NCBI GenBank assembly: GCA_011009095.1
Contig: VTPC01090929.1
Span: 1-64,000 of the forward strand
Length of the DNA stretch: 64,000 nucleotides
Reading direction: 5' to 3'
Origin: Ignelater luminosus
Taxonomy: Eukaryota > Arthropoda > Insecta > Coleoptera > Elateridae
Both the position numbers and the translations under genes were made by a program. Positions 47,118 through 58,271 of the stretch are shown one piece after another (positions within the stretch are counted from its first letter, which is position 1; every line of letters begins with the position of its first letter). The notes under the pieces are model-generated. The model saw only the letters and a list, made by a program, of their open reading frames with translations, ran no database searches and was not told where the DNA came from.

Positions 47118-48650
47118 GTTTGCAATGAAGTTAGTAACTTAACGTAAATGACACAAAACCATATGACAAAAGAGATTTTACATCAAAAGTTCTTCCCAGA
47201 AGGGGATAGGACCAAATTTATAGAAAAATACAAAGTTTGCTTAAATTGTGTATATATAAAAAAAGGTTATCAAACGCAAAGTAAATAGAGAATAAAATTT
47301 TGGTCACAAACTATAATCAGCTATAATTTAAATTTTCTAAAATAAAAGAGCAAATGATTACTTTTAAAGTATTTCAGAATAAAGAACACAAAATATGTTA
47401 AAAACTAACTATTATTACCTTTGAACGTTCAAGTTACAAACTAATTAATTATAAAACAAAAGGGATTTTAATAAATCTGCCTAAAATAATTTTTACCTTA
47501 TGCGCATAAAATATACGTTATACAGAAACAAAAGGTATAAATAAAAAGATAATTCTTACATACTACTTCTTTCCCGGGTCTTTAAGATTTTGGAATGCTA
47601 TCAGCGATGCGCCAGCGCGTCCAAATGCATTGAGGAAATGTCCGGAACCCGATCCACTAGTTGTGGCTAAATTAGGGGCTGCCGACTTTCTTTATTACGG
47701 CAAAAATTTTACGCGACACTGACGAATTCAAGCGTCTTTTAACGCAAGTCCTTAACAGACAGGAACTAAATATTCAGTATTCACTGCATCGTTTTTTTTA
47801 ACTAGACAGTATTAGCACATAACAACAATTTTCAAAGTAATTGTTGGAACTATGGACACAAAAAAAAGTAACGAGACTGCATGAGTTCGAAGCACGGGCA
47901 CATGGAGAGATAACAATAACTAAATACACTTTTTGCATGGGCAAACAGATGGTCACTTTACACGATCTTTCAAACAAAAGACTGAGTACGATAAATCTTC
48001 TTTACCTAAGATACGAAACCTTAATTTGGATTCAATCCTTTAGCTTGCGAATTCTAAATCGGATCCGCCAAGATCAGTGGTTTATTTAACCCTAATACAG
48101 CCCATCTGCTAGGGTCAACCATAATGCACCACGGCAACCATAAAAAAGTGAATCCACAGCTAAAAAAACATCTGGGCCCAACACTTTACAAAGGCAACTA
48201 AATAAAGCACACATCCCCGAAGAGAACAACTGGTCTCGTCAAGAAACCAAGTTCGACTCTGTCCAAAAGTTCTGAATAATTTTACGCATAACAAATTTGA
48301 TACAATAAAAGAAGCCGGTTGTACACTGTCCCAAGGAACAAAACACAGATGGTACATTGAAAATGGAAAATTACCGAACGTAATGGTTTCAATTTGATAC
48401 GGCCTTTTACAAAACCATACCTCAGCGTTTCTTCTTACGACGGAGCCTAAATGTAAATAATGATCTCATTAACTATGAAAGAAACATAAAACAATTTATT
48501 GAATACATTTTATGATGAAATAAGAGAATGAATTTGAATGAAATGCAAATATTCAAACGAAATGTTAAATTTACTGCTTCAAATGCACCTAAAGATCCAT
48601 TGAGTTCACAAAAAAGATAGATCTGCGCATAATTTTCCATTGATATCTAA
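47118..48650. other. Non-coding region
   Basis: No gene recognised. Around 48,160-48,420 the + strand has a moderately open stretch (HKRWYIENGKLPN-like) that might be a transposon scrap. Confidence 0.4.
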
Positions 48651-48654
48651 ATTA

Positions 48655-48890
48655 ATGTTACATTTTCTGCTTTTCTAGTGGTTTCACTTCCAAACGCCTT
48701 TTGAAACTTATAGTCAGTAAACTGTAAACCACCAAAGTCCTGTTTCCCGCTGCCACCATCGTCGTGCAACCGTACGCCATCTGAGCTTATTCTCCACACT
48801 GCAACATCAGGTTTATCAATATGTAAAACCTGAACAGCTACTACCACTATATCCCAGCAGTCATCAACCGGCTATTTCCAATAACAATAA
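48655..48890 (-). other. Possible host exon of unknown identity
   Basis: The minus strand has an open frame reading DIVVVAVQVLHIDKPDVAVW, then RISSDGVRLHDDGGSGKQDF and GGLQFTDYKFQKAFGSE, with balanced composition unlike the low-complexity neighbours. An acceptor-like ATTGGAAATAG precedes it near 48,875. No clear donor was found and the frame ends at a TAG. I cannot name the protein. It could be an exon or a relic of a gene. Confidence 0.3.
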
Positions 48891-49555
48891 TTGGACAATT
48901 AATTAATCATTAATTGATTACTTATTAAGGATTTTTATTAATAGTTGGAAAAGAAAAAAGAAATAGTCTACTATTATCAAAGGGAACTTAAAAATCACGA
49001 TCCTTTCAAAGATCAACAATCTTATCCAAAGTATTAGAACTGAATTAGCTACTTTTGAGTATAATACTTACACCCAGCAAGCAGTGTAAACCTCTGTAAT
49101 TACCATAAAAGGAAAAATACAGAAGCGTACAGTCTCAAACGTTTGTGAAAGCCATCAACTGCGTTTTATACAAAGATTATACAGAAAACTATTAGATTTC
49201 AAAACCGACGCATTAGTGTGTTATGGCGCCCAGTATTGCCGACGTTACTTCAATCGGAATAAATCTACTGTATAGAATTTTACTCCGCTGCTCACCTGTT
49301 TCATATATCTATTTCGCTTTTTTCTCCTCACTTGGTGAATCTTTATAAGAATTTTTTATGAGCTTAAATTGTTTGGTTATAATTAGATCTAATCAAAAAT
49401 GTAATATTTAGAACTGTTAAGGTTAATCTATTTCCTAATTACTTTAGTTTCTTAAACATTTACCCAATTGGTAACTCTTTTGGGCCCAAATATTTTGAAG
49501 ATGAAAATTTCTAAGTGACACTTAAATTCGACAAAATCCATCATCCATCCACCGA
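48891..49555. other. Non-coding region
   Basis: AT-rich; nothing recognised. Confidence 0.45.
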
Positions 49556-50400
49556 CTATGCTTTAGATAATCCTTAACACTAAGCTGATTGTACAAAAAA
49601 TACGTTTAGAATTTACAAACTTCTAATGTTGCAAATCGTACTTGAGGACTTACAGATATGAGTCTTGATAATATTATTAAATGTCGGAATATTTTCAGGA
49701 AGAACACTGAAACTTGGGAAAACGCTGGGAATTCACTCTAAACACTCGTAAACACCAACTAACCACCAAATTATTAGTTCGGAATTACGAATTACGTCAT
49801 GTTATTCCAGACGTAAAAGAATCTCGTGACACTGCACTGGTTTACAGAAAGTATGTCTAGAATTTACATAATTGTAAAGTTGTAAATCGAAGTTTGTATA
49901 ATGTTATTAAATGTTTAGATATTTTAGAAAGAACGTCTAGAATTTAGAGAAAAGACCCTGAAAACTTACTCTAAACACTTAAAGACACTAAATGATCAAG
50001 AGGTTTTTAGTTTAAATTTACGAATTACATCATGCCACTAGAACACTCCACTAGGTAGTCAACAGATTATTAGTTCGAAATTAGTATTACGTCATTCCAT
50101 TCGAACCATAGAGGAATCTTTAGATAATTCGTGACCTTACAAAAATACGTCAGTAAATGTCTATGAGTTTTGAAAAAAGCGCTGTAAATTCTCGTAGCAA
50201 CGCTGGAAATCTACTCTAAACCCTCGAAGAAAATAAATAACCAACAGATTATTAAATCTAAATGATGAATTACGTCGTGCCATTTAAAATGTAGAAGAAT
50301 CTTTAGACATAATCCGTGCTGCTACGTTGATTATACAAAGTACGTCTAGAATCTCCAAAACTGTAAAGCTGCAAGTGGCATTTGAAGACTTATAGATGGA
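49556..50400. repeat. Degenerate tandem repeat, period about 245 bp
   Basis: Marker words recur in order: TACGTnTAGAATnTAC-like at 49,601, 49,852 and 50,341 (250 and about 2 x 245 apart, with a broken copy near 50,146), ACTCTAAACnCT at 49,736, 49,970 and 50,214, and GAATTACGTCATGCCATT-like near 49,790, 50,025, 50,090 and 50,270. About three and a half units; the mariner at 50,426 lies at its end. Confidence 0.65.
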
Positions 50401-50425
50401 GGTTTTCATATTTTACGTAGTTTAT

Positions 50426-51669
50426 CAGGTGTATACGTATGAAATGAGACTTTCAGCTATTAGACCACAGATGTCGCTAGGAGTATTTTTAAACTGTCCC
50501 AAATGTCTTATTTTTTTCGTCTGTCATCTGTCAACAATATTCAATTCATTGTTTGTGATGTTTCATACAACAACGCATTTTTTTCGCTCTTAAAAATGTC
50601 GAATTTCGTGCCTTCAAACTACGATTTGCGGACATCGTTGATTTTCTGTTATCAATTGAAGAAAAACGCTTCTCAAGCTCATCAAATGCTTATAGAAGCT
50701 TACGGTGGACATGCTCTAAGCAGAGCACAGTGCTTCAGGTGGTTTGAAAAATTCCGAAGTGGTGATTTTAGCGTGGAGAACGAGGAACGTGACCGGCCAC
50801 CGAAAAAGTTTGAGGACACCGAATTGCAAGCATTGTTGAATGAAGATGATGGTCAAACGCAAGAAATGATAGCAGAGCAGTTGGGAGTGACCCAAAAAAC
50901 CATTTGCAAACGTTTGAAAGACATGGGCATGATTTTAAAGGTCGGAAGATGGGTGCCGCATGAACTGACTGAAAGGCAGCAAGAGAACCGAAAAACCACT
51001 TGTGAAATGCTGCTCTCCCGGTTCAAAAGGAAGTCTTTTTTGCATCGAATCGTTACGGGCGATGAAAAATGGGTGTATTTCTCCAATCCCAAGCGTAAAC
51101 GATCGAATGGTCCGCCCGGCCACAAGCCAAAATTAAACGGCCAAACCAAATCGCTTCGGCCGCAAGGCAATGCTGTGTGTTTTCTGGGATCAGCATGGTA
51201 TGATTTGGTACGAGCTATTAAAACCAGGTGAAACAGTTGACGGTGTACGCTACCAACGACAATTGGCCGATTTGAACAGCGCTATACACCGAAAACGCCC
51301 AGAATATGCCGATCGGCGTCACAAAGTAATTTTTCTTGATGACAATGCACCACCACATCGAACAAGAACGACCCGGGAATTGGTGGAGACGTACGATTGG
51401 GAACCGCTGGTACATGCGGCTTACTCACCAGACTTGGCGCCTTCCGATTATCATTTGTTTGCATCGATGGGCCACGCACTTTCCGAGCAGCGCTTCAATT
51501 CTCACGAAGAAGCCAGATTTTTTTGGCGCGGCATTCACAAATTGCCTGAGAGATGGGTAAAATGTGTCGCTAGCGATGGCTATTATTTTGAAGATTAAAT
51601 TTGTAACCATTTTTTGTTAATAAACGTTTAAAATTGAAAAAAAAAGTCTCATTTCATAGGTATACACCT
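50426..51669 (+). mobile_element. mariner element with conserved ends
   Basis: AGGTGTATACGTATGAAATG at 50,427 matches the reverse complement of the right end at 51,643-51,669 with one mismatch in about 27 bases. Length about 1.25 kb. It ends the 245-bp tandem repeat. Confidence 0.88.
50596..51598 (+). pseudogene. mariner transposase (DD34D), one frameshift
   Basis: ATG at 50,596 opens MSNFVPSNYDLRTSLIFCYQ; the helix-turn-helix part follows (SRAQCFRWFEKFRSGDFSVE, QLGVTQKTICKRLKDMG), with the family linker WVPHELTERQQENR. The triad is GDEKW, FLDDNAPPHR and YSPDLAPSDYHLF; 34 residues separate the last two Asp. One extra A near 51,134-51,137 shifts the frame; the second frame then continues through MLCVFWDQHGMIWYELL to the stop at 51,596-51,598. 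Apart from this single base the protein is complete. Confidence 0.92.
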
Positions 51670-51671
51670 AT

Positions 51672-52035
51672 GTATATGTAAAGGTAAGCGGGAATGGAGA
51701 GAGCAGTTACGCAGTGAATAAGCTCGGGTCAACGTCTAGTAGATGTAGTTACGAACAGGAATAAATCAGTGATATAAATTTAGTAATTATAAATATTAGA
51801 AATAATAAACGTTTTATTAAAACGTTACAGCATCATGACTAACTTTTTTTCGTTTGGTATTGTTTACTCATTTAATTTGTAACAACACAGTGGGCAATCA
51901 CTATTAAAATACTTTTTTTTCATAAGATTCTACTTACTATAGTATTTGTTGGAATCTATTGAATAAGAAATAAACATCCATTAACAGTTTGTGGGGTTTT
52001 ATTTTTAGAAAATATATAAAAATGCAAAAATAAAC
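51672..52035. other. Non-coding spacer between two mariners
   Basis: AT-rich; nothing recognised. Confidence 0.5.
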
Positions 52036-52037
52036 TA

Positions 52038-53324
52038 CGAGGGTGCTCTGAAAAGTTTCCGACCTCAACGTGAAGATGGCAGCACTCAGAAATAAAAGCT
52101 ACTGAATTTCGTTGTTCATCTGTTGACAGTTACTCACCAAAGTTTCAGCCATTTTGGACGCGCAGTTTTTATGTAACAGTCGTTTGAGTGAGTTGATGTG
52201 AGTTTTTTTGTGAAAATGGACAAAATCGAGTATCGAGCTGTCATTAAATATTTGTTTTTGAAAGGCACTACGCCTTCGCAAATAAAAGAGTTGGATTCTG
52301 TGTATGGGGACTCTGTACCATCATTTACCACAGTGAAATTTTGGGCTGCTGAATTTAAACGTGGCCGTAAGAGCTTGGGAGACGATGCACGTTCGGGACG
52401 TCCAAAAACTGCAACTACCGACGAAAACATCGCCAAAGTTCACCAAATGGTGCTAGACGACCGCCGAATTAAAGTGACAGAGATAGCAGAGGTTATGAAC
52501 ATGTCAAAAGAACGTGTTTGTCACATATTAAATCAACATTTAGGCATGAGAAAGCTGTCCGCGCGTTGGGTGCCGCGTTTGCTCACGTTAGACCAAAAAC
52601 TTGTTCGAATGAATATTTCCAACGCTCTTTTGGCGCAGTTTAGGCTAAATAAATCCGAGTTTTGGCGCCGGTTAATTACTGTAGATGAAACTTGGATACA
52701 CCATTATACGCCCGAACAAAAATACAGTCCAAACAGTGGACTGCAAAGGGGGAACCGGCTCCAAAAAAATCAAAAACTGTTTTTTCGGCTGGGAAAGTGA
52801 TGGAGACTGTTTTGGGATAGTCACGGAGTTATTTTAATCGATTATCTTCAAAAAGGAAAAACCATTACAGGAGCATACTATGCATCATTACTTGACAAGC
52901 TGAAGGCAGAACTTGCGAAAAAACGGCCACATTTGCAGAAAAAGAAAATCCTGTTTTACCAAGACAACGCACCGTCTCACACCTCAGCGGTTGCCATGGC
53001 GAAAATCCACGAATTACGGTTTGAACTGCTTGACCATCCGCCTTACTCACCAGATCTAGCCCCAAGCGACTTCTTTTTGTTCCCTCATCTAAAAATTGCG
53101 CTCGGAGGACAAAGATTTTCGTCAAATGAAGAGGCAATCACCTTCGTGAACAATTATTTTGCAGAGAAAAATGCCGAGTACTATTTGGACGGGTTACAGA
53201 GATGGGAGCATCGCTGGGAGAAGTGTGTAGAGTTACAAGTAGACTATGTTGAAAAATAAAAAAAAATTTTCAGAAAAAATGTCTTGTATCTTTGTTAGGT
53301 CGGAAACTTTTCAGACCACCCTCG
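52038..53324 (+). mobile_element. mariner element, 1287 bp, with TA duplication
   Basis: The left end CGAGGGTGCTCTGAAAAGTT at 52,038 matches the reverse complement of the right end (53,298-53,324) with one mismatch. TA at 52,036-52,037 and 53,325-53,326 is the target duplication. The length is exactly in the mariner range. Confidence 0.93.
52216..53259 (+). pseudogene. mariner transposase (DD34D), frameshifts in the middle
   Basis: Starts MDKIEYRAVIKYLFLKG at 52,216. It shows DENIAKVHQMVLDDRRIKVT, KERVCHILNQHLGMRKLSAR and WVPRLLTLDQK, then the triad VDETWIHHY, FYQDNAPSHTSA and YSPDLAPSDFFLF with 34 residues between the last two Asp. One base is lost or gained near 52,722 and two bases are missing near 52,812 in the codons before WDSHGV. 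The C-terminal part is open to VDYVEK and the stop at 53,257-53,259. It belongs to the same broad mariner group as the relic at 2763-3789. Confidence 0.92.
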
Positions 53325-53384
53325 TATTATTGAACATTTTTAAAGTAAACAAATATTATTCATTACGTCGGCGGACATTTACTC

Positions 53385-55320
53385 GCAATCACTGGAGTTT
53401 TCATCATCATCAGAATCTGTTGTATTTTCTTCGGCTTCAAAATTAGTAGCCCCAATAGTTTCTTTGGATTTCAACTAAAAGTAAAAGTTGTGATAAATCT
53501 CAGGTATATAATTATTATGGCATGGTTCAAGCAATCCTTTGAGCTTTTTAAAATCAATTGGAACTAGTTGTTGATGTTAGTTTGAGTAAATATTCTGTAG
53601 TGGACCGACGACTTTTCGTCAGAGTAATAGTTCTACGGCTCGAACAAAAGTCATACTTAAAATTCATTTTTTGGTGAGGGGAGGTTTTCCAAACGTTTAC
53701 TTCTTTTACTTTGCTGATCTTTATTTTGTCACCTTCTTCGTCTTTTACTCAATTTTGAGACTTAATTATATCTGCAAAACTATAGAAATCATTTTGACTC
53801 ATCTCCTTAACAATATAACGATGTCCTGCTACTTTCGTCATTTGTATTAGCATTGTCCAATAGTCTGGGGTATAAATAATGGACTGCCGTTTTTTAGCGT
53901 TTTCAATGACTGCGTGCATGCTGTCTTTTTGTTTTGTGTATGACCTTTCTGCGGAAATCGGCGTGTTATACCTAATCCCTAAACTCTGAATACAGACGAA
54001 AACATTGCAAAGATAAATCTATTTCAATTTTGTTCTCCACAGTGATCCAAATACAAAATAACTTTTTGAACACCTTCTTGTTTTTGTGTTTTAAAGAAAC
54101 TTAAAAGACAACTACCTATTTCGTTGGGGCCTCGCTTTGCTAACGATTTATACCATACAAAACGATATCCCTCGTGGTTTCCGATATCGTAAATTGTAAA
54201 ATTGTATTTTGCTAATTTACTTTTATAGTAAAAGGTGCTTACCTCAGACATTAGTGTGCTAAGGACTTTTTGTAAATCAGAGCATGCTACACATACAGTT
54301 TTATGTATCATTTATGGTTAAATCTTTATCTAGATATTTCAACGATCTAACAGCTTCCTTATTATTAATATACGAGTCGTTCTTTTCCTTCATTTTGTGT
54401 TTGATGGTTTCACTTCCTTGCTCATAAGCTGATCCTTTTTGGATTTAAAAAATCCTGTTAAACTCAGAATTCAGAATTTCTCTGTATTGTCGCTCCGTTG
54501 CTTTTTTTTTGCTGCATAGATTCAAGATAAAACCGATGCATTTTCAAAATACTTAAAAAATGTTCTTCTAAATAGACTTTATTGCATTTGTTTCTCGTGT
54601 AATGCAAAGGCATCACAGGAAATTGTTTGATATGGTTTCTGACGCTGTTTTTAACTTCTTCGGTAATTTTATGCGGTCTCATTTATGCTGCCCTTTTCTG
54701 TCCGGTTCTGCAGCATACATGTTGCACCAATTTTTAACAACGCTGTAGTGATCTATTGTTCTGATATTTCCAGGGTGTTACAGAACATTGTTTTACCGTA
54801 TTTTGCTGTTCGACACTAAGAAGCAGTACTTGTTGTTTTCTAGAGCCTGCGTTTTTACTAGTGAGTCTTTTTTATGAGTTTGTTCCACACATCTCACTAT
54901 ATAGTCCCACTGCCTTGTATGGTCACCAATTTTCCAAAATTCTTGAAATATATTTTTTCTTCTTTCTTCTTTCAACTTTAGTCGACACTTATTTTCTACA
55001 TTCCTCCTTGCATAGGGTTTTCATTTCTCTAGCAGGCATTAGCTTCCCTTTTCGATTTTCATGCTTCACGCCTAAATTCAGTTCTCTTTTTGTTTTGACG
55101 TCAATCCATTCGTTCACATCTCGTTCACGTTTTCTTCCCTCATCTTCGTTGCTGTCCTTTTGAGAGCTTCTTATATTGTTTCCTCTTCATCTAACGAAGC
55201 AGAAGAATGGTAATCAGGGTCCACATCGGAGTCATCCCCACTGTCAGAATACACTTCTAGATCCTCTGGGTTTCTAGACTTAAAGATCGTAGTTACTGCT
55301 TCCGCCACATTCAAATCAGA
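53385..55320 (-). pseudogene. Family S transposase relic (copy C)
   Basis: Minus-strand blocks in order: acidic start (EVYSDSGDDSDVDPDYHSSA near 55,200-55,260), basic region, ERRKNIFQEFWKIGDHTRQW then DYIVRCVEQTHKK near 54,870-54,960, MRPHKITEEVKNSVRNHIKQ near 54,620-54,682, CVACSDLQKVL near 54,260-54,300, FYYKSKLAKYNFTIYDIGNH near 54,170-54,235, SLAKRGPNEIGSCLLSFF near 54,090-54,150, LYLDHCGEQN near 54,024-54,050, and an acidic end (NTTDSDDDENSSD near 53,390-53,430). The order matches copies A and B. Many stops. No inverted ends were found. It begins about 60 bases after the mariner. Confidence 0.72.
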
Positions 55321-58127
55321 CTCGTACTGCTAGGAAATGAGTGATCTCCTGATTTATCTTCCAGTGCAGAAAATGCGTTAATCGCATTTTGGTTTTGTTG
55401 TTCTGAAAATACATTGTAAATTAAAAATTAATGCTATATCAATATACAAATTACCCACCTAAGGTACGGGAGGCCTTTTTATATAGTCCCAGAATTAATT
55501 TCGCCCTTTTATTCACGAGCATTGCACGTTGAAGCACTTAATGTCCCACTTAAACTTTAAGGTTAGATTACTGATTTTATCAATCAAAAGCTATGGTAAC
55601 TGCAGATACTTTATGTTCTTACGTCTATGCTTTTCCAACTAAACCAAGTTAAGATACTATACTTTTCGGGGTTAACCTAATATCTATTGTACTTACTACA
55701 TTTTCAAAATGTAATTCTGGTTGCTTCACTAAGACATTTACAGATACGATCATTTTCCACGTAAAAAGTGTACAAGTTGTACGCACATTCGATTCATAAC
55801 CTTAAAAATGACGAAAATGCCAGATATCGAAATAATACAAAAATACATTTAGCAAACAAAGAACGATATAAAGAAACTTTTGGAATTTGTATAAAAATTG
55901 AAATTTAGATATTCAGAAATTTCAAATCATGACGATATACCATAACAATATATGTAGAGATATCTAAAGAGAAATTCACAGGATATCTGCGTGGTTTATT
56001 AAAAAATGTTATTGATAAGACACAGTGATTATAAAGTTACCCACAAAATTCATAATTTTATTATTGAGGTGGATTACGTCACTTGTTTTTACTTCTAGAA
56101 ACTTCAGTAGCAGAAAAGCTAAAACAAGATGAATGCACACAAGAAACAAGGGTAGATTATTCTTAACGGGTTCCAGAAGACATATCAATGAAGGTAAAAT
56201 GAAATTAGCGCTAGCAAGGAAAACTTGAAGTCGCTAACTTTGCAATATCAAAAAGTCGACTCTGGACAATACTTAAGCTATATGAACTAATATCCTTATT
56301 ATGGAAGAACAGTTTAAAAAATTGCTATAAAGAAAACCCTTAAAGTCAGCTAATTAACAAAAACAAAAATTGTGAGGGCGAGAAAATTATGGCATATGAT
56401 TAGACACACGATCTAATGACAGAATCATCCCTAACATTAAAAAACCGTTAACAACGAGAAAAACAGTAAGAATTCCTAACAGTAGAAGTCAATAGTAACA
56501 TTCACGCTAAACAAGTAATAGAATAAAGAAAATTCAAGGGGATTTTAAATGTTCTAAAAATTATAATTAAATGTAAATCTAAGACAAAAAGATTGTTGAA
56601 GATTCTCAGAATTACCATCAGTAGGCTAGTAGGAAGATGACTAGAAAAACTATCTTAGGTTAATTAGAATTTAACTAAAGTAAAATATTTCTAATATCAG
56701 TTGTAAAGCGATTCTAATTTCTTTCAAATAAAGTCAATTTTTTGGTAAAAGAAAATAAAAAAGAAATATTTTATTGCGAAATAATCAAAATTAGATTTTT
56801 AGGACATTATAAGAAATTTATTTTTAGAAACGTTTACCAGAAAGATAATATAGCAACGAGGTAAGAAAAAGTAAAATTAATAAGATGAAAATGTAGTGAT
56901 TTCTAGCTTATCGGAACCGGAAATAACAACAGTAAATGCTATTTCCTTTCTAAAATACTAAGAATACACTGGGTATCTAACTCTAATATAGAAAATAAGC
57001 TAAGCCTTGAAAAATTATTAGCAATGAGTTAAACAAAGACCATTTAACTATAACAACCTCGGTCTATAAAATTATATACAGGTATGAAACATAGCAGCCT
57101 GAAATAAAGATAAGATGAACTTTGTTTCACTACTTAGCTGAATGATGGTGTAAAAGACCTGGATCTTATTATAACAATTTTTTCAAAATATTAAATTTCA
57201 AACATTAACATTATTTTATATTGCAAACATTATATTTAGAGTTGCTTGTGGGGGCAACTACAGTCAAGAAACAACAGTCAGGCAATGGTATTTAATGGTT
57301 GCATTATACCCATCAAGTACAATTCTTTCATTCTAAGAAATAATAAAAAATAAAACCCAATACACTGACTGACTCTGATAACTTAAAAATTCTAAATTGA
57401 AAACTCTGATTACTTGAAAATACTAAATTAAAAGCAGCGTTTCAATAGAAAATATAAGATTTCTTCTGCAACAATACATTAACTTTCCTTGTCGGATTAT
57501 AGGATTTTTGGAGAAGGAAATGTCAAGAAAATAAAAGAAAAATCTTGAAACACTGGCCCCCTGTGGAATCACATGTTGCTACCTGCAATTTAAAAAACAA
57601 AAATTATCGAAACAAAAATTCCTGTATTTAAAACTAGAACACACGTTATATAACGTGTAATTTCTTTTTAATTATGTAGTCATGTTAATGCTTCTAGAAC
57701 TATTATTTAAAAGAAGTTCTAATAATTCAAGACTTAGATTAGTTATTTTTGGTGATACATCGAATATTTCAGAAAAATCAGTGAAATAAGAAAATTTAAA
57801 CCTGCATTTGTAAAGTTAAAAAATTCGTTTTAATTAAATCCGTTTTAAAAAGCCATTCCCGTTCTTAAAACTCTAAGCTTTGTCGTAAGCCTTTTCAAAG
57901 TAATTTAAAGAAGATTTTGTGAATAGGACGACCACAATTTCAAGCAAAAGTTTTAAAAGATAACTATCGTTGTCACCGACAGCATACAATCTTCAAGTTC
58001 TAATAACAAAAGCCTCCCCAGTTTGGTTCTATATCTGTTTTAGAAGTTTTTTTTTATTCTTAAACTTTGCTTGCGATCTATTTCACGTTCTTCTTTTTTC
58101 TCTAATTCAATTCAACTTTTATTTCAG
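55321..58127. other. Non-coding, probably intron of the guanylate cyclase gene
   Basis: AT-rich, no coding motif. The last bases are a pyrimidine tract and splice acceptor for the exon at 58,128. Expected upstream cyclase exon motifs (for example FSDIVGFT) were not found here. Confidence 0.5.
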
Positions 58128-58271
58128 GTTGAGACTATAGGAGACGCTTACTGCGTAGCAGGAGGACTTCATAAGGACAGCAGCACTCATGCACAACAAA
58201 TCGCGTGGATGGCATTGAAAATGATCGACACATGCTCTTATCATCAAACACATCAGGGTCAACCAATAAGG
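58128..58271 (+). CDS. Gycalpha99B: Soluble guanylate cyclase alpha subunit, one catalytic-domain exon
   Basis: One exon of 144 bases (48 codons) reads VETIGDAYCVAGGLHKDSST, HAQQIAWMALKMIDTCSYHQ and THQGQPIR, bordered by ATTTCAG and GTTAGT. VETIGDAY...GLH is the class III cyclase catalytic-domain core. WMALKMIDxCSxHxTHxGxxI is the wording of the insect soluble guanylate cyclase alpha subunit, which makes cGMP in response to nitric oxide as a heterodimer with beta. The next exon should begin near MRIGLHTG but is not in the remaining 5.7 kb, and the previous one is not in the 2.8 kb before. So the gene has large introns, and at least the downstream one holds transposons. Both exon phases are 0. 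Confidence 0.9.

Noticed and set aside
48160-48357. 65-codon minus-strand ORF
   Set aside because: No motif; a weak reading on the opposite strand looks equally good, so neither is supported.
55321-58127. Search for the preceding guanylate cyclase exon (FSDIVGFT-like)
   Set aside because: No such block in any frame by eye.
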